Origin: Pseudocercospora fijiensis CIRAD86
Taxonomy: Eukaryota > Ascomycota > Dothideomycetes > Mycosphaerellales > Mycosphaerellaceae
DNA length: 64,000 nt
Assembly (NCBI RefSeq): GCF_000340215.1
Contig: NW_006921540.1
Span: forward strand, 3,797,402 to 3,861,401
Direction: 5' to 3'
Shown: piece after piece, positions 31,502 through 42,259 of the stretch
Layout: each line of letters starts with the position of its first letter
Numbering within the stretch: position 1 is the stretch's first letter
Notes under the pieces: model-generated
What the model saw: only the letters and a program-made list of their open reading frames with translations
Told to the model about the DNA's origin: nothing
The model's database searches: none
Translations under genes and position numbers: made by a program

Positions 31502-32006
31502 TTAAGCAGTAGCCTTGCGCTTCTTCTCGTTGGCCTCACGACCGTTGGCGATGCGCTCAATGATCTTCTCCCGGTCCTTGTCGAGCTTGAGCTTGGTGAT
31601 CTCGACCTTGGATGGAGCGATACCGAGTGGAACAGACTGTCCGTTGGACTTCTCGCGGGCGACGCGCTCAATGTGGATGACATATTTGAGGCGGTAGACG
31701 GAAGTGACCTTGCCCTCACGGCCCTTGTGGCTGCCGCGCTTGATGATGACCTCGTCGTCCTTGCGGATTGGGATGGCGCGGACGTTGTGCTTCTCGCGGA
31801 GTTCTATATTTGCATGTCTGGTCAGCAATGCTCCTTCCTCGCTTGCGCGGGATGTAGACTGGAGATATGCTGTCTCAGACAGGTGCTTTCTCACCTTTTG
31901 AGAGCGGTGCGGACATGATCACACGTCGCACGCTGGATGGCGCGGAGAAGTGAGCCTTGCGGCTCTTTCTCCGGCTGGAGGACAGGTTGGTGTTGATCTT
32001 GGTCAT
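31502..32006 (-). CDS. RPL26: 60S ribosomal protein L26 (uL24)
   Basis: Large-subunit ribosomal protein near the exit tunnel. Exon 1 (31895-32006) begins ATG-ACC-AAG and encodes [19 protein letters not shown]...VIMSAPLSK; a 91-nt intron (31804-31894; GTGAGA donor, GCTGAC branch, ATATAG acceptor) follows; exon 2 (31502-31803) encodes [19 protein letters not shown], the KOW segment [19 protein letters not shown] and the tail ending KKRKATA. The product is 137 residues, the normal length. An intron early in the coding sequence is common in fungal ribosomal protein genes. The gene shares its upstream region with the divergent zinc-finger gene. Confidence 0.95.
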
Positions 32007-32444
32007 TTTGACGAGATGTTGTGCTGCCCCTGTGGTGTTAGTCTGGTCGTCGACGCAGGATGGAACTTTTTGCGAAGTCGAATTCGAGGAAACGGTGTCG
32101 GCGTTCGTGGGCTTGGCGTTGCCAAGGCGGCGCTAGTCGGGAGCTTGCCGCTTCAGATGGCGCTTTCGCGGGCTTCACGTTCAGAGCGGCCGGCGCATGG
32201 GTGGCACAGGTCATTTGGACGCGCGTTGTAGCGATCTTGACACGTGAAGGAGCTATCGGAGAGTAGAGGACATCGATACGATACGGGAAGGTGCAGTGCA
32301 GTGCGGAGCGTGTGAGATACCTAGCTACAAGCATCGACCCCGACACTTCCACGTCCCCAGCCACCAAGCGAGCGACGAGCGACGAGCGACGACTCAGACG
32401 ACACGCCCATCGCGCACTGAAAACCCCCAACAAAGGCCGTCGCA
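32007..32444. promoter_or_regulatory. Shared divergent promoter region of RPL26 and the zinc-finger gene
   Basis: 438 bases between two divergent start codons. It contains a short tandem repeat of GAGCGAC (about 32370-32392) and nothing that looks coding. Its role as a promoter for both genes follows only from position. Confidence 0.5.
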
Positions 32445-35400
32445 ATGGCGCCTTACAATTACAACAACTACTATGATCCCGTGGGAAGTCAGTCAAATCA
32501 GGCTCAGCCGCAGGGCTATACCTACGCGAACACAACGAACCAGAGCTCGAACAACGCGCAGTATGGAAGCACAAATTCCACTTATCAGGCAGGTTACAAC
32601 CAGAGTTATGGCACTACGTATGGCGGCCAGCAGTATGCCCCGAACGCGCAGCAGCAGGCAGCTGCCACTACGAGCAACGCAGCTTCCACGCTCACTTCGC
32701 TGAGCAACCAAGAATATGCGCAGCCTTCATCTGCTGGCAACCCATCAAGCAACAGCAACATTACTTCCCAATACGACAACAGCATTTATGGTGGTCAGAC
32801 CTACTCCTCAAATGCCTACAACTCCTTAACGAACCGAAGTCAGGCCAATAATTCACCTCTCTACGCCACCCAGGCCGCAGGAAGCTCAACTTTCGGTAGG
32901 CTGGGTTTGCCTGATCAGTCACAAAGTAGCTCCAACACCTTCGCCAATACTCAGACCTACCCGTCAACAAGCTCAAGTGCGAGTGCCAAGACTTACCGAA
33001 ACGCGCCTTCCAGTGCTGGCTACAAGAACGCTCACCAGCCGCAACAGACTCAGCAGCAAAGTCAGCCACAACGTTACAACAGCCCGCTGCATGCAGTGCA
33101 AGCCCAGCAACAAGGCCATCACAAGCAGTCCTCTCGAACTTCAAATCACGCACCTTCGCCCCAGATCACTTCCCAATCCGCCTCACATTTGAGCCAGACG
33201 CAGCGGCAACCGAGCGCATCAGTTGAACCATCACCTACAACTGTAGATCCATCTCAGGTATACGATTGGCGCGCTGAGCAGGAGAAGAAAGCTCGCATTG
33301 AGGCAGAGAGACGCAGGAAGATGGAAGCCGAGGCAGCTGTGAAAAAGGCCGAAGAGGACGCGAGAAGGGCCGAAGAAGAGGCGCGCAAAGCGGAAGAAGA
33401 GCGCGTCGCAACCGAGCAACGAGATCGTGAGGAAGGCGAACGAAAAGCAAAGGAGGCAGAAGAGAAGAAGAAGGCCGCACAAGCCAAGAAGAATGAGGCA
33501 AGGAAGAAGGCGCGGGAGGAGAAGAAACAAAGCAAAACTGCCGCGACTGCGCTGCAGCAAATGGCTGCATCTTCCTCTGCTGGAGGCTTGATGGCAGCCA
33601 TGATGGGTGGAGATGGTCCCCCTGCGAACAATGAAGAGGCCGAGATGCGTGCAATGTTCAAGAAGATGCGCGAGTTCAACCAGAAGAACCCTGCTATGCT
33701 TGCGAAGCTTTGGGAGGAAGAGCGCAAGCAGCATGCCACGGCGCAAGAGAATGCGCAGCCACCTGCACAGCCGGCTGTTACAGCTCCTCCCATGCAGAGG
33801 AATCAGGACACCGCTGCAGCATCAGCATCAGCGTCTACTCCCACCGTTGGCCAAGCAGTCGCGCAACAAGCGCAACAAGCGCAACAAGCGCAACAAGCGC
33901 AGCAAGCGCAGCAACCAACAGCCTCGTCTTCAAAAGCGCCGGCGCAAGCCTCGCCCACTGTGCAACAAGGCAACTCCCTTTGGCCACCGCACAAGAAAGG
34001 CAGTCTGGCTGAAGCTGCTTCAACGTGGCTCGGCAATCTGGCATACAACAAGACCAATGGTCTCACCATCAGCAAGGAGAATGTCCTCAAAATTCTCGAC
34101 ACTAATCCGTCGTACGTTCAACTATGCGAAGCAGTGGAGAAAACTGGTGTCAGATTCGAGCGATCTTTGCTGGCTAAGGAACTTCTCAAAGCTGTTCCAG
34201 ATGGTTTGCGCAATCAGCCGGGCAAGAGTGGCACCCCTGCGAACAATAATGTCGCAGCACAAGTTGACGGCGCAGCGGCGTCTTCGCCAGCAGACACACC
34301 TGGCAAGAAGCGAGGAAGACCGAAGAAGGACGGCCCAACGACGTACTCTGTTCCGAAAAGCGGCAGAAGTTCAGGCACAGTGTCGTACTCGACGCCTTCA
34401 TTCACATCGCTCGCTGATGCCGCCAGGGAGGTCAATGCTATGCATGCGACTCCAACTTACCCATCAAAGGTCTCAGCATCACTTCAAACGACAATGAGCG
34501 GACCCGTGCAGCCCGCGATGGCTCAAGATACTTCTTTCTTTGATACAGTCCCAGTCATGGATGACGACGACGCAACAGGCTCGGCACAACCTGAGATCAA
34601 GCCGGAAGAGAAGCCTCAAGAGCCACTACCGCCGCCCAAGGACAAGGAAGAAGCCGCTCGAAAACGTGGCTTTGCCGACTTGGTCGACCTCACTGCACAA
34701 GATTCTGACGATGATGAAGCGCCGCCGAGAAAGGTGTTCATTCCATCATCTGGTCCACCGAACAGTGTCACGCCCATTGTGCCATCAAACCAATTCACAA
34801 ACAAGCCGATGCCATTTCAGCAATTCATGCAACAGAACATGCAGCAACCTCGTCAGAATCTCTTTCCCGGGCAGGGCGGCATACATGCATCAGCTCCCTT
34901 CAGGCCGAGCTGGCAAACACCGACCACATCTTGGGGGCAACAGACTAAGCCACAATCTCCTGCTCCGCCTCAGGCTAGACCAAAAGGCCCTACCGAAGAG
35001 CAAAAGCAGCATGAGCGTATGCGAGGCAAGATGTTGGTCGAGCCAATCATGCGAGATCGTGTGGCACGTAAGTCAAAGTACGATAGCAGGACGATTGCTC
35101 GAGATGTACTACTTGCGACTGGACGTCACCCTGACATGCGGCCTCTCAATAACCATCTCAATGGCATGCAAAAGCTGCTTGGCGACCACGGTGGTGTCAT
35201 TGACGGCTCCGGAAACAAGAGCGACCTTGCAACAATCAGATGGGACATTATTGACCCAGGCGAACCATCTGCCGAAGCCAAGGCTAGAGCGAAGAGACCA
35301 TCGAGCAGGGGCGCCGATATCAAAGAAGGCGACGAGGCCGACGACGAGAGCGAAGGAGACATGTCTCACTTCAAAGCACGTGAGCCAAGCGCGAAGCCTC

Positions 35401-36767
35401 TCGCGCCTCTGCCGAAGCGACGCAGAAGGAAGCGTGATCCCGTCACTAAAGAGCTCCTTCCTCTCAGCGACCATGAAGGCGATACAGCTCGCGAAGACAG
35501 CGATGCGCCTGGCAATTACTTGTCGGTGCAAGCGCAGCTGAAGCGAAAGAGCCAAGACGCTAAGTTAAGCTCCGGGCCCGGCCGCGGACCTCGCAAATCT
35601 GAACTTCGCGACGCGTCAGACACCGACAACAATTCACCACCTCGACAACATCGCGGAACTCCGGGTCGACGCGTATCTAACGCTTCTAATCGCCCGGTCG
35701 ACTCACCTTCAAGCATGTCAGGCGCAGTTGGCTACGCTCAATTCCGGCAGCTTGACGGAAACGGCAATCCGATCAAGAAGAAAGGTCGACCAGTCGGCTG
35801 GCGCAAGAGCATCCATTCTCGCGAAGCTCAAGGCCTTACACCGAAGAAATCTGGTGCTTACGAAGTCAAGCGTGGTCCGTCTGGCTCGCGTCTGAGACAG
35901 TCTGCTACCAAGGATGATCTTGTGGAGCCACATTATCAAGTCTACCACTGCAGGTGGCGAGATTGCACTGCCGAGCTCGACAATCTCGAGAAGCTGAAGA
36001 AGCACGCCCTCAAATTTCACGGTGTACCAAACGACGAAGGAGACTTTGAATGTCTTTGGAAGAACTGCAGAAGTGCAGGCCTTCACGTCGACGCTAACGG
36101 CAAATCACGCCAAGGTGATGAGGGCGTCACAAGCTTCGAGACAATCGAGCACTGGCTCAGGCACGTCAACAAGGCACATTTCGAAGAGATCGCCCAAACA
36201 CTTGGTGACGGGCCGAGAGGAGGCAGTGTATCAGGTGAGCAAGAATGAGCCCGAATTGTCTTTTGAATTGCGTTGTTGTCTTGCTTCGAGCATTTCTTAT
36301 TGTATAGTAATTATGCATGCATGCAATCAATCAAACCGAGAAAAATTGACGTACGTTCTTGATGCTAATCAGCCTCTGGTGTCGCAGAGCAGCACACAGA
36401 TTCTGAAGCATACCTTTCAGATGCATATGGAAGAAGTGTTACGCCTGTGATTGTGCCTTTGGCAGAACGTCAGCAGCAGGACGCAGCTGTGCAGCCCAAG
36501 CAGGAAGGCGACATGTCGCCGACTGGCATGCCGCGTGCACGTGGTCGGCCTCCGAAATATGGCTTTGCTTTGGGCAGCGCGATTGGGTCTTCGAAGGCCG
36601 AACAGGAAGCTGCTGCAGAGCTGAAAAAACTCGAGGATCAAAAACGGCACGAAGGGTTCTCGATGGGACTGGAAAGTAGCCGCCTCGTGAATGAGAAGCG
36701 GAGAAAGGGATTCTTGGATGATGAGGATTTTGAGGACATTATTGATGATACTGAGCCGGAGATGTGA
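32445..36767 (+). CDS. Large AT-hook / C2H2 zinc-finger nuclear protein
   Basis: Two-exon gene; product about 1389 residues. The Q/S/N/Y-rich disordered N-terminus starts APYNYNNYYDP. It is followed by a long charged coiled coil (about 275-372), a QQA-repeat tract (about 472-490, from 9-bp DNA repeats at 33861-33915), a first AT-hook KKRGRPKKDG (about 619), acidic and disordered linkers, a second GRP motif KKKGRPVGWRK (about 1112), a C2H2-type finger CRWRDCTAELDNLEKLKKH...H (about 1168-1193) with a second Cys pair CLWKNC and a following H...H, and a third hook RARGRPPKYG in exon 2. The intron is 36235-36387 (GTGAGC donor, GCTAAT branch at 36364, GTCGCAG acceptor); a later acceptor at 36420 also keeps frame. 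Probably a DNA-binding chromatin or transcription factor; precise orthology not recognised. Confidence 0.85.
33861..33915 (+). repeat. 9-bp coding minisatellite (QQA repeats)
   Basis: GCGCAACAA repeated about four times followed by two GCGCAGCAA variants, inside the zinc-finger protein. Each unit adds Ala-Gln-Gln, so length changes would keep the frame. Confidence 0.85.
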
Positions 36768-37106
36768 GATGGAAGGCATCAGCGTGCTTTTGGCCCACAA
36801 GGCGGTCAGTATGATTGGGATGAGCTGCGACATAGCTGCCTTTGATATCGGATCAGCTCCAACTCGAGCTTCTAATGATGATTGATGCTTATGGCAATCC
36901 TCTTCCTCACCTTGCCTTCTTTCTTCCCATTCCACCAACCACTTTGCTCATAAAACAAACCCCATCTCATCGCGCCGTGACGCCTCTATCCTCTTCCTCT
37001 GAGTCCCCCTCTATGCTCCTCCTCAAACCCTCCCTCACCCACACCCTTTCCCTCTCCCATCAATTCCAATATCCCATTCCTCTCTCTCTTATCTTCCTTC
37101 CTTCCC
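36768..37106. other. Convergent 3' intergenic region
   Basis: 339 bases between the zinc-finger gene and OST4. From about 36,900 to 37,100 it is strongly C/T-rich on the plus strand. No gene recognised. Confidence 0.55.
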
Positions 37107-37280
37107 TCATCTCGCAGCAACATTCACACTATCCTTCACCCCACCCGCCCCAATCATCACTTTCTGATTCTCCGAATGTTCGTCGCTGTTGATTTCCAGG
37201 AAGTGGTAGAGCACGATCATCAACATGCTTGCTGCGCCTAGGAAGACGGCTAGGGAGTAGAGGGAGGAGTCGGAGATCAT
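37107..37280 (-). CDS. OST4: OST4, small subunit of oligosaccharyltransferase
   Basis: Tiny single-exon gene of 57 codons, ATG 37280 to TGA 37107. OST4 is a one-helix ER membrane subunit that stabilises the STT3 catalytic subunit with OST3/OST6 in N-glycosylation. The N-terminal 31 residues match the family pattern: MISDSSLYSLAVFLG, then AASMLMIVLYHFLEIN, i.e. a short luminal start and one membrane helix. The rest, about 26 polar residues ending in NVAAR, is a cytosolic tail as found in other filamentous fungi; the yeast protein is only 36 residues. A run of T on the plus strand just before the start belongs to the 5' leader. Confidence 0.88.
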   Translation of the reverse strand: MISDSSLYSLAVFLGAASMLMIVLYHFLEINSDEHSENQKVMIGAGGVKDSVNVAAR

Positions 37281-38164
37281 GTTTTTTTTTGGTTCGCGCG
37301 AGATAGATGCGGCTAGTACTGAGGATTGGTTGGTGTGGGTTGGTGGCAGTTGTGTGTTTCGTGATTATTAGAGAGCGTGGGATTCGTGATCGGTTTTTTG
37401 TGTCTACTAGTTGAATAATGTTCAGGACAGCTTGGCTCGGTCTCGGCGGCGATGAGCCGATGAACCTTGTCTGTGCGTAAACTCTAAGTATCTTCGAAGC
37501 GCACCTCCCATCCCATCCTATCAAACACACACTATAGCTGTGATCAATCAACATGTGCAAATACTGCTTCCTTGGAAAAGAGTGCATTGATGCTCTGATC
37601 CGCAGAGTCGGGCCAAAGGTTCAGGCGAGGTCTATGTAAGGCTTGACCATCAGAGATGCTTGAGCTGGGCTAGTTCTAATGAGTGGATAGGAGTGTGGCG
37701 TATAAGCCGGCTGTACGGACTGCGAGACCTGCGACGAATGCGATGAGGGAATATATGACTGGTGTGCGGATGATGGGGAAGTTGGTGGTATGAGTTGCAA
37801 GATTTGGGGAGAAGGCGGGAGATGGAGGCGAGTGGTGACAAAGACTTTCGTGAAGAGGATTGAAGAGCTCGGATGCTGGGATACAAAGTCACTGCGAGGG
37901 AATGCTGCGAAGTGTGGAGTTCAGAGCTGACTCGACATATATCCTCGAACGTTGCTCGACAGAATGGAAATTGTTCGTCCTCGTGCTCGAGTGGTATGAG
38001 GCAGGCATACGTACTTCCCCATCCAAAGCACAAGCGTCAAGATTACACTCGATATCTACGCATCCTTACTTTCAGCCGCATCTCCGACAGTACTTGCTAA
38101 AGTCGACAATATCATCCCTGTAGCACGAGTCGAGGGAGACATGGTGGCCATTCGTCGATGATGT
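37281..38164. other. Intergenic region with a possible small-protein exon
   Basis: 884 bases between OST4 and ASA1. Mostly without recognisable coding; see the candidate exon at 37676-37900. Confidence 0.5.
37676..37900 (-). CDS. Candidate 3' exon of a small one-helix membrane protein
   Basis: Minus-strand open stretch ending at TAG 37676-37678. Its last 37 codons read as NFPIIRTPVIYSLIAF followed by VAGLAVRTAGLYATLLSTH, a convincing single membrane helix with a short tail. The frame has no ATG before an upstream TGA near 37,908, so a first exon would have to be spliced in; a CTCGCAG acceptor lies just upstream of that TGA, which would then be read in another frame. No family recognised; it may be chance. 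Confidence 0.25.
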
Positions 38165-39331
38165 TCAGTAGATATCCCACAGTGATACTTTCCCATCTTT
38201 GCTTCCGGCTGCTAGCCAGTGCGTCGTCCTCGCATTGTATTCACGCTGCTGTGCAATGGTCATGTCCGAGATTTCTTGGTCGTCCTTCTGACGCATACCA
38301 AGCGTTGCGGATTCAGCAGCCGACTTGGCGACTTTTGCAAAAGATATCGCGTAGCATCCCTCTTTGTGCCACTTCAAGACCGCAAGCTCCTTCATAGTTC
38401 GTACCGAGTAGACTCTGATGCGCGAATCCCATCCGGCCGTGGCAAAAATCTTTCCGTCATTGCGGACTGTAAGGCCTTGTTGTCCTGCGTGCTTGGTTTG
38501 GACGGTCTTGGCTGGAAGATTCTCGTCTCCATCGTTCAGAGGGTGACGACCAATGATGGCATCGGCTGAAGACGTGAAGAAGCACTTGTGATCCAGGGCA
38601 ATATCCAGAGAAAGGACGGGTTGAGTATGCCCCTTTCGCATATACGTGAGCTGCCACTGCCTTCTCCCATCTTGCTGACTCCATACGCAAGCATGTCCAG
38701 ATTCGTAACCACCAAGAATCAACAATTGCTTGGACTCGGGGTGGAAAGCTAGGTCGATGCTCATAACCATGCCTGTGCTCTCATCCTTTGGGTTCGGAAT
38801 CGTGGCGAGTCGGTCTTCGTCTGGAAGAGATGTGACGTTGATATGACCATCTTCAACGCCCGGTGTACCAATGAAGATTCCGTGTGAAGGCAGATGCGCA
38901 CTGGCTGGCATGGCATGGCACATGGCAAATGAGCAGAAATTCAGCGCATTCACCTGCAAGGTGTGAAGCAACCATGGATCCTTGCGGTCGGAGTTGGAGT
39001 CCTCGATAGGCAGAATTTTGGAGAAACTTGGTTCGTCCGTTTCACGCAGCTGCCATACTCGGAGCTTATTGTCACGGCCATGCGTGATGATTTTGTCATG
39101 TTCCCAACCACGCAGACCGAGAATGGCATTCGAATGTGCTTTCCAGACGGCAGTTGCTCGTTTGGTCGATGTACTCCACAGCACTACCCAGCCATCTGCG
39201 TCTCCAGTCAGAAGCCGCGTATTGTCGCGTAGAAAATTCACAGCATGCACTTGCGCCGAGTGGCCTCTCAAGATATACGCAGGCTGTGCTGGCGGATTCT
39301 GTGAGCTCTGGACGAGATTCTGTGCCGCCAT
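38165..39331 (-). CDS. ASA1: ASA1-like WD40 protein (ASTRA-associated protein 1)
   Basis: WD40 beta-propeller of 388 residues, ATG 39331, single exon. ASA1 is a subunit of the ASTRA/TTT-linked chromatin and PIKK-chaperone assembly. Family-typical segments: PAYILRGHSAQVHAVNF with DADGWVVLWS at the N-terminus, KAHSNAILGLRGWEHDKIIT, HGRDNKLRVWQL, LLHTLQVNALNFCSFAMC, then GTPGVEDGHINVTSLPD, ILGGYESGHACVW, VLSLDIALDHKCFFTSSADA, GQQGLTVRNDGKIFATAGWD with SRIRVYS, and the C-terminal THWLAAGSKDGKVSLWDIY. That last strand closes the propeller, so the protein is complete. Confidence 0.9.
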   Translation of the reverse strand: MAAQNLVQSSQNPPAQPAYILRGHSAQVHAVNFLRDNTRLLTGDADGWVVLWSTSTKRATAVWKAHSNAILGLRGWEHDKIITHGRDNKLRVWQLRETDEPSFSKILPIEDSNSDRKDPWLLHTLQVNALNFCSFAMCHAMPASAHLPSHGIFIGTPGVEDGHINVTSLPDEDRLATIPNPKDESTGMVMSIDLAFHPESKQLLILGGYESGHACVWSQQDGRRQWQLTYMRKGHTQPVLSLDIALDHKCFFTSSADAIIGRHPLNDGDENLPAKTVQTKHAGQQGLTVRNDGKIFATAGWDSRIRVYSVRTMKELAVLKWHKEGCYAISFAKVAKSAAESATLGMRQKDDQEISDMTIAQQREYNARTTHWLAAGSKDGKVSLWDIY

Positions 39332-39622
39332 TTCATCGCAGCGTTCTGGCGCGAACCTCGGAATGGCAAGTCATGAACGGGCTTGATGGGTCCAGCATGG
39401 GTGACGCTGACGTGCCGTGTGCCATTCGCGTCATATCATGTTGGTGTCTGTGGATGAGTTTGCTTCGAAGTGGAAGTGGAGGTCTAGATAGGTTTAGAAT
39501 CCGAGAGCGAGAGATGCCAAGACCTTTCGTAAGTTGTGCCTGAGGAACATACTCCTGCTGTTTGCTCCTCTCTACTCGCGGAACTCCTTCACTCCTCATC
39601 AACAGCAGCCACGTGACGCATC

Positions 39623-40924
39623 ATGCGGTCCAATACAAAGACCATCTTCTATCGCTCGCGCTCTGCAGGACAAGTCCGAAGGACCACATGCAGGTCGAGG
39701 CATTTGGAACATGCTCGTCAAAAGTCAGCAAAGTCGCCTCTTCTCCGGCTACCACATGAGCTTCGCAGCGCCATCTGGGAGCTAGCCTTGACGCCCGAAA
39801 GCGAGAAGGTCTGCGAATTCGTCAAAGTCAAGCCGCCTGCTGTTGCTCTGGTCTGTCGGCAAATGTTCCATGAAGCCATCCCCATCTTTTTTGCCACCAG
39901 AACATGGTCTTTCGATGTAGCCGCCGAGCTGTGTCCCAGCAAGCACGATCCGCTTGCTTTTGACCTTTTTGACCCCTCCGTACCAATGCTCACTTTTACC
40001 ATGCTGCCGAACTTTCCATTCACCTACGAAGATGATGCCTTCACTCCGTATCCAGAGCCTGGCGCCATGGAGAACACTCTACTCGAGCATCGTGTCGGCA
40101 AACTGCCGGAAATGAATTCTCAAGAACGTCCAGAGGAATCTTTCACGAGGCTCAAATTGTCATCTTTGCGCCATTCCGTGAACGACTTGCAAGCCAGCGA
40201 AATGCAAACCGTCTTCAGATCTGGTGCATGGACTGCTCCGGCCTTCTTCCAGAAGAACGAACCAAAGCAACCCCAGGACCCTCTCGCCTATGATCCGTTT
40301 CCCTTCTTGTCCGAACCATGCTCTAAGTGCACAGACTTCCCGCTGGACAAAATGCCCTGGGCGGTGTGGTCATGGATCCGCTATGCCGAGCATCTGATAC
40401 AACTCCGAAATATCAGGCTCAACGTACACCTGGATAGGCATGTCTACGGCCATCACAAACGCTGGGATGCGGGCGTGACCGTCATTGGCGGCCCTGAACC
40501 GAAGACTGCCAAATCGCGATGCCGGGTCGACTGGTTAGCACATTCTCACTACAAGAAAAAGAAGAAGCAGAGTTTGTCCAATCTAAAGGAGAACCTGCTC
40601 ATGAAGGAAATGCAATATCTTCTTACGGCAACGGTCACCTTGATCGCACAGCGGCGTGACTTTCGCGGATTCACCTTGGCCGAGATCGAGATTCTGTCAT
40701 CGGTGTTTCTCTTCGAGAAGTGGAAGTGCGAAAGCGACTCATGCTATCACTGCCATGGGTTCGGAGATCCATTCTGGAACATCGACCTGCCACCACCTCC
40801 ACCTATCCCGGTTGTGAACGCTGATGACAGCGATGACACACCTGCCGCTGGAGCTGACGAAAATCACGATGGTCCGGACGAGCAGCAGCAGACTGCAGTT
40901 GCAAGTGAAGATGAAGATGCATAA
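39623..40924 (+). CDS. 2EXR/F-box-like protein with acidic tail
   Basis: Single-exon gene, 433 residues, ATG 39623. After a basic N-terminus it has SPLLRLPHELRSAIWELALT, the F-box-like start of the 2EXR group, followed by PAVALVCRQMFHEAIPIFFATRTW, the usual second motif. The middle is not recognised; the C-terminus has WKCESDSCYHCHGFGDPFW, a small Cys/His cluster (C-x4-C-x2-C), then a proline run and a long acidic tail ending ASEDEDA. The in-frame ATG is preceded by an ACGTGACGCATC context. Divergent from ASA1 with 291 bases between starts. Function unknown. Confidence 0.75.
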   Translation: MRSNTKTIFYRSRSAGQVRRTTCRSRHLEHARQKSAKSPLLRLPHELRSAIWELALTPESEKVCEFVKVKPPAVALVCRQMFHEAIPIFFATRTWSFDVAAELCPSKHDPLAFDLFDPSVPMLTFTMLPNFPFTYEDDAFTPYPEPGAMENTLLEHRVGKLPEMNSQERPEESFTRLKLSSLRHSVNDLQASEMQTVFRSGAWTAPAFFQKNEPKQPQDPLAYDPFPFLSEPCSKCTDFPLDKMPWAVWSWIRYAEHLIQLRNIRLNVHLDRHVYGHHKRWDAGVTVIGGPEPKTAKSRCRVDWLAHSHYKKKKKQSLSNLKENLLMKEMQYLLTATVTLIAQRRDFRGFTLAEIEILSSVFLFEKWKCESDSCYHCHGFGDPFWNIDLPPPPPIPVVNADDSDDTPAAGADENHDGPDEQQQTAVASEDEDA

Positions 40925-41570
40925 TCAAGCATCATGCAGACTTAAGCAGGAGCGAAATCAATATCCGAAGTGACAATGGAAGATGCTATTTCGTTTCGAC
41001 CCACTTCGTTGAGCAGCCAGAAAGCATGGATTGGTAATCCGGGACAACATCTTGCCATGCGTGAGTTTACGAGGCGTACTCATTTCAGGTCAATGCTGGA
41101 AAAACGCTCGGCGATTCTGTTGCAGCCATAAAGACCGAGTTGAGAGCAACGTCGAATCCTTCGTTCTGCATAAGATTTTTCGGCGATCTCGGCGAAATCT
41201 GGACTCCGTTGGCCACTTTTGCTATAGCTTGGGATCCTTCATATTCTATCAGGTATAGGCGGTGACCGAGAGTGTGCTATAAGAGAAGGAACTAGCTAGT
41301 AAAAGAGTGGCCAGGTACTCTACACGTGACGCCGGCTTTTCGGAAGCTCGAAATAGCGAAGGTTGTCAGCACAGACAAGCAAGCTCTCAGATATCGCGTG
41401 AGCGTCACCATGTGTCGACAGCAATCGTACGAAAAAAAGAATCCCCGAGATGACAAAAAGCCATGTCCTTGATCTACAGAGTACAAAACTCTTGCCTAAT
41501 CCTCGCCCGTAGATTTCCCAAGCCCTCATATCTAATCTTTCCTTGCTAGACACAACTACAACTCACAACC
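40925..41570. other. Intergenic region, no gene recognised
   Basis: 646 bases upstream of the WrbA-like gene. Short open frames only. An A/C-rich leader (ACACAACTACAACTCACAACC) directly precedes the ATG at 41571. Confidence 0.55.
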
Positions 41571-42259
41571 ATGGCTCCCAAAATCGCAATCGTCTTCTAC
41601 TCAATCTGGGGCAACATCCAAGACCTCGCCTTGGCCGAAGCCCAAGGCATCGAAGAAGCCGGCGGCACAGCAGACCTCTACCGCATCCCCGAAACCCTCC
41701 CCCAAGAAATCTTGGAAAAAATGTCTCCTGCACCACCACACCCTGCCGTAAAAGAATTACCTTCCCCTACCACTCTCGAAACCTACGACGGAATCCTCTT
41801 CGGGATCCCGACGCGTTACGGAAATATGCCCGCGCAGTGGAAAACGTGGTGGGATGCGACTGGCTCGCAATGGCAGAATGGGAAGTATTTTGAGAAGTAT
41901 GTTGGAGTGTTTGTTTCTACGGGTGGGGCCGGGGGTGGACAGGAGAGTACGGTACGGTTCATCCTACCAACATATCCCCTTTTTTTTTGCTTCTTCTGAT
42001 TAACGTGTTTTATTTTTCCCAGGCTCTGGCTATGATGTCTACTTTCGCCCACCACGGCATGATTTATAAGCCTTTGGGTAGTAAAACTACGTTTCCTCAA
42101 CAGACGAATCTTGATGAGGTGAGAGGCGGGTCGAGTTGGGGCGCGGGCACTTTTGCGGGGCATGCGGGTGTGAGACGGCCGACGGAGTTGGAGTTGTCGA
42201 TGGCGAGGCAGCAGGGGAGGGATTTTTTTAGGCATTTGGAGAGGGTGAGGTTTGAGTGA
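41571..42259 (+). CDS. WrbA/YCP4-type flavodoxin-like NAD(P)H:quinone oxidoreductase
   Basis: Two-exon gene, product 205 residues, normal for the WrbA family. Enzymes of this group use FMN to reduce quinones by two electrons; fungal forms are stress-related and often located at eisosomes or membrane rafts. Exon 1 (41571-41951) starts APKIAIVFYSIWGNIQDLA, the FMN-phosphate loop, and contains YDGILFGIPTRYGNMPAQWKTWWD and GVFVSTGGAGGGQEST. A 71-nt intron (41952-42022; GTACGG donor, GATTAAC branch, TTCCCAG acceptor) leads to exon 2 (42023-42259) with ALAMMSTFAHHGMIYKPLG, SSWGAGTFAGHAGVRRPTEL and the C-terminal helix. Joining is in phase 0. In the first loop the usual S-x-Y/T-G-H reads S-I-W-G-N. 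Confidence 0.92.

Noticed and set aside
31490..31918. A 142-codon plus-strand open frame
   Set aside because: It lies antisense over RPL26, whose exons, splice sites and protein match are unambiguous; the open frame is a by-product of biased codon use.
33231..34497. Long open frames of up to 296 codons on both strands inside the zinc-finger gene
   Set aside because: They are alternative frames of Q/K/E-rich coding sequence and give low-complexity Leu/Ser/Arg-rich products without any recognisable domain.
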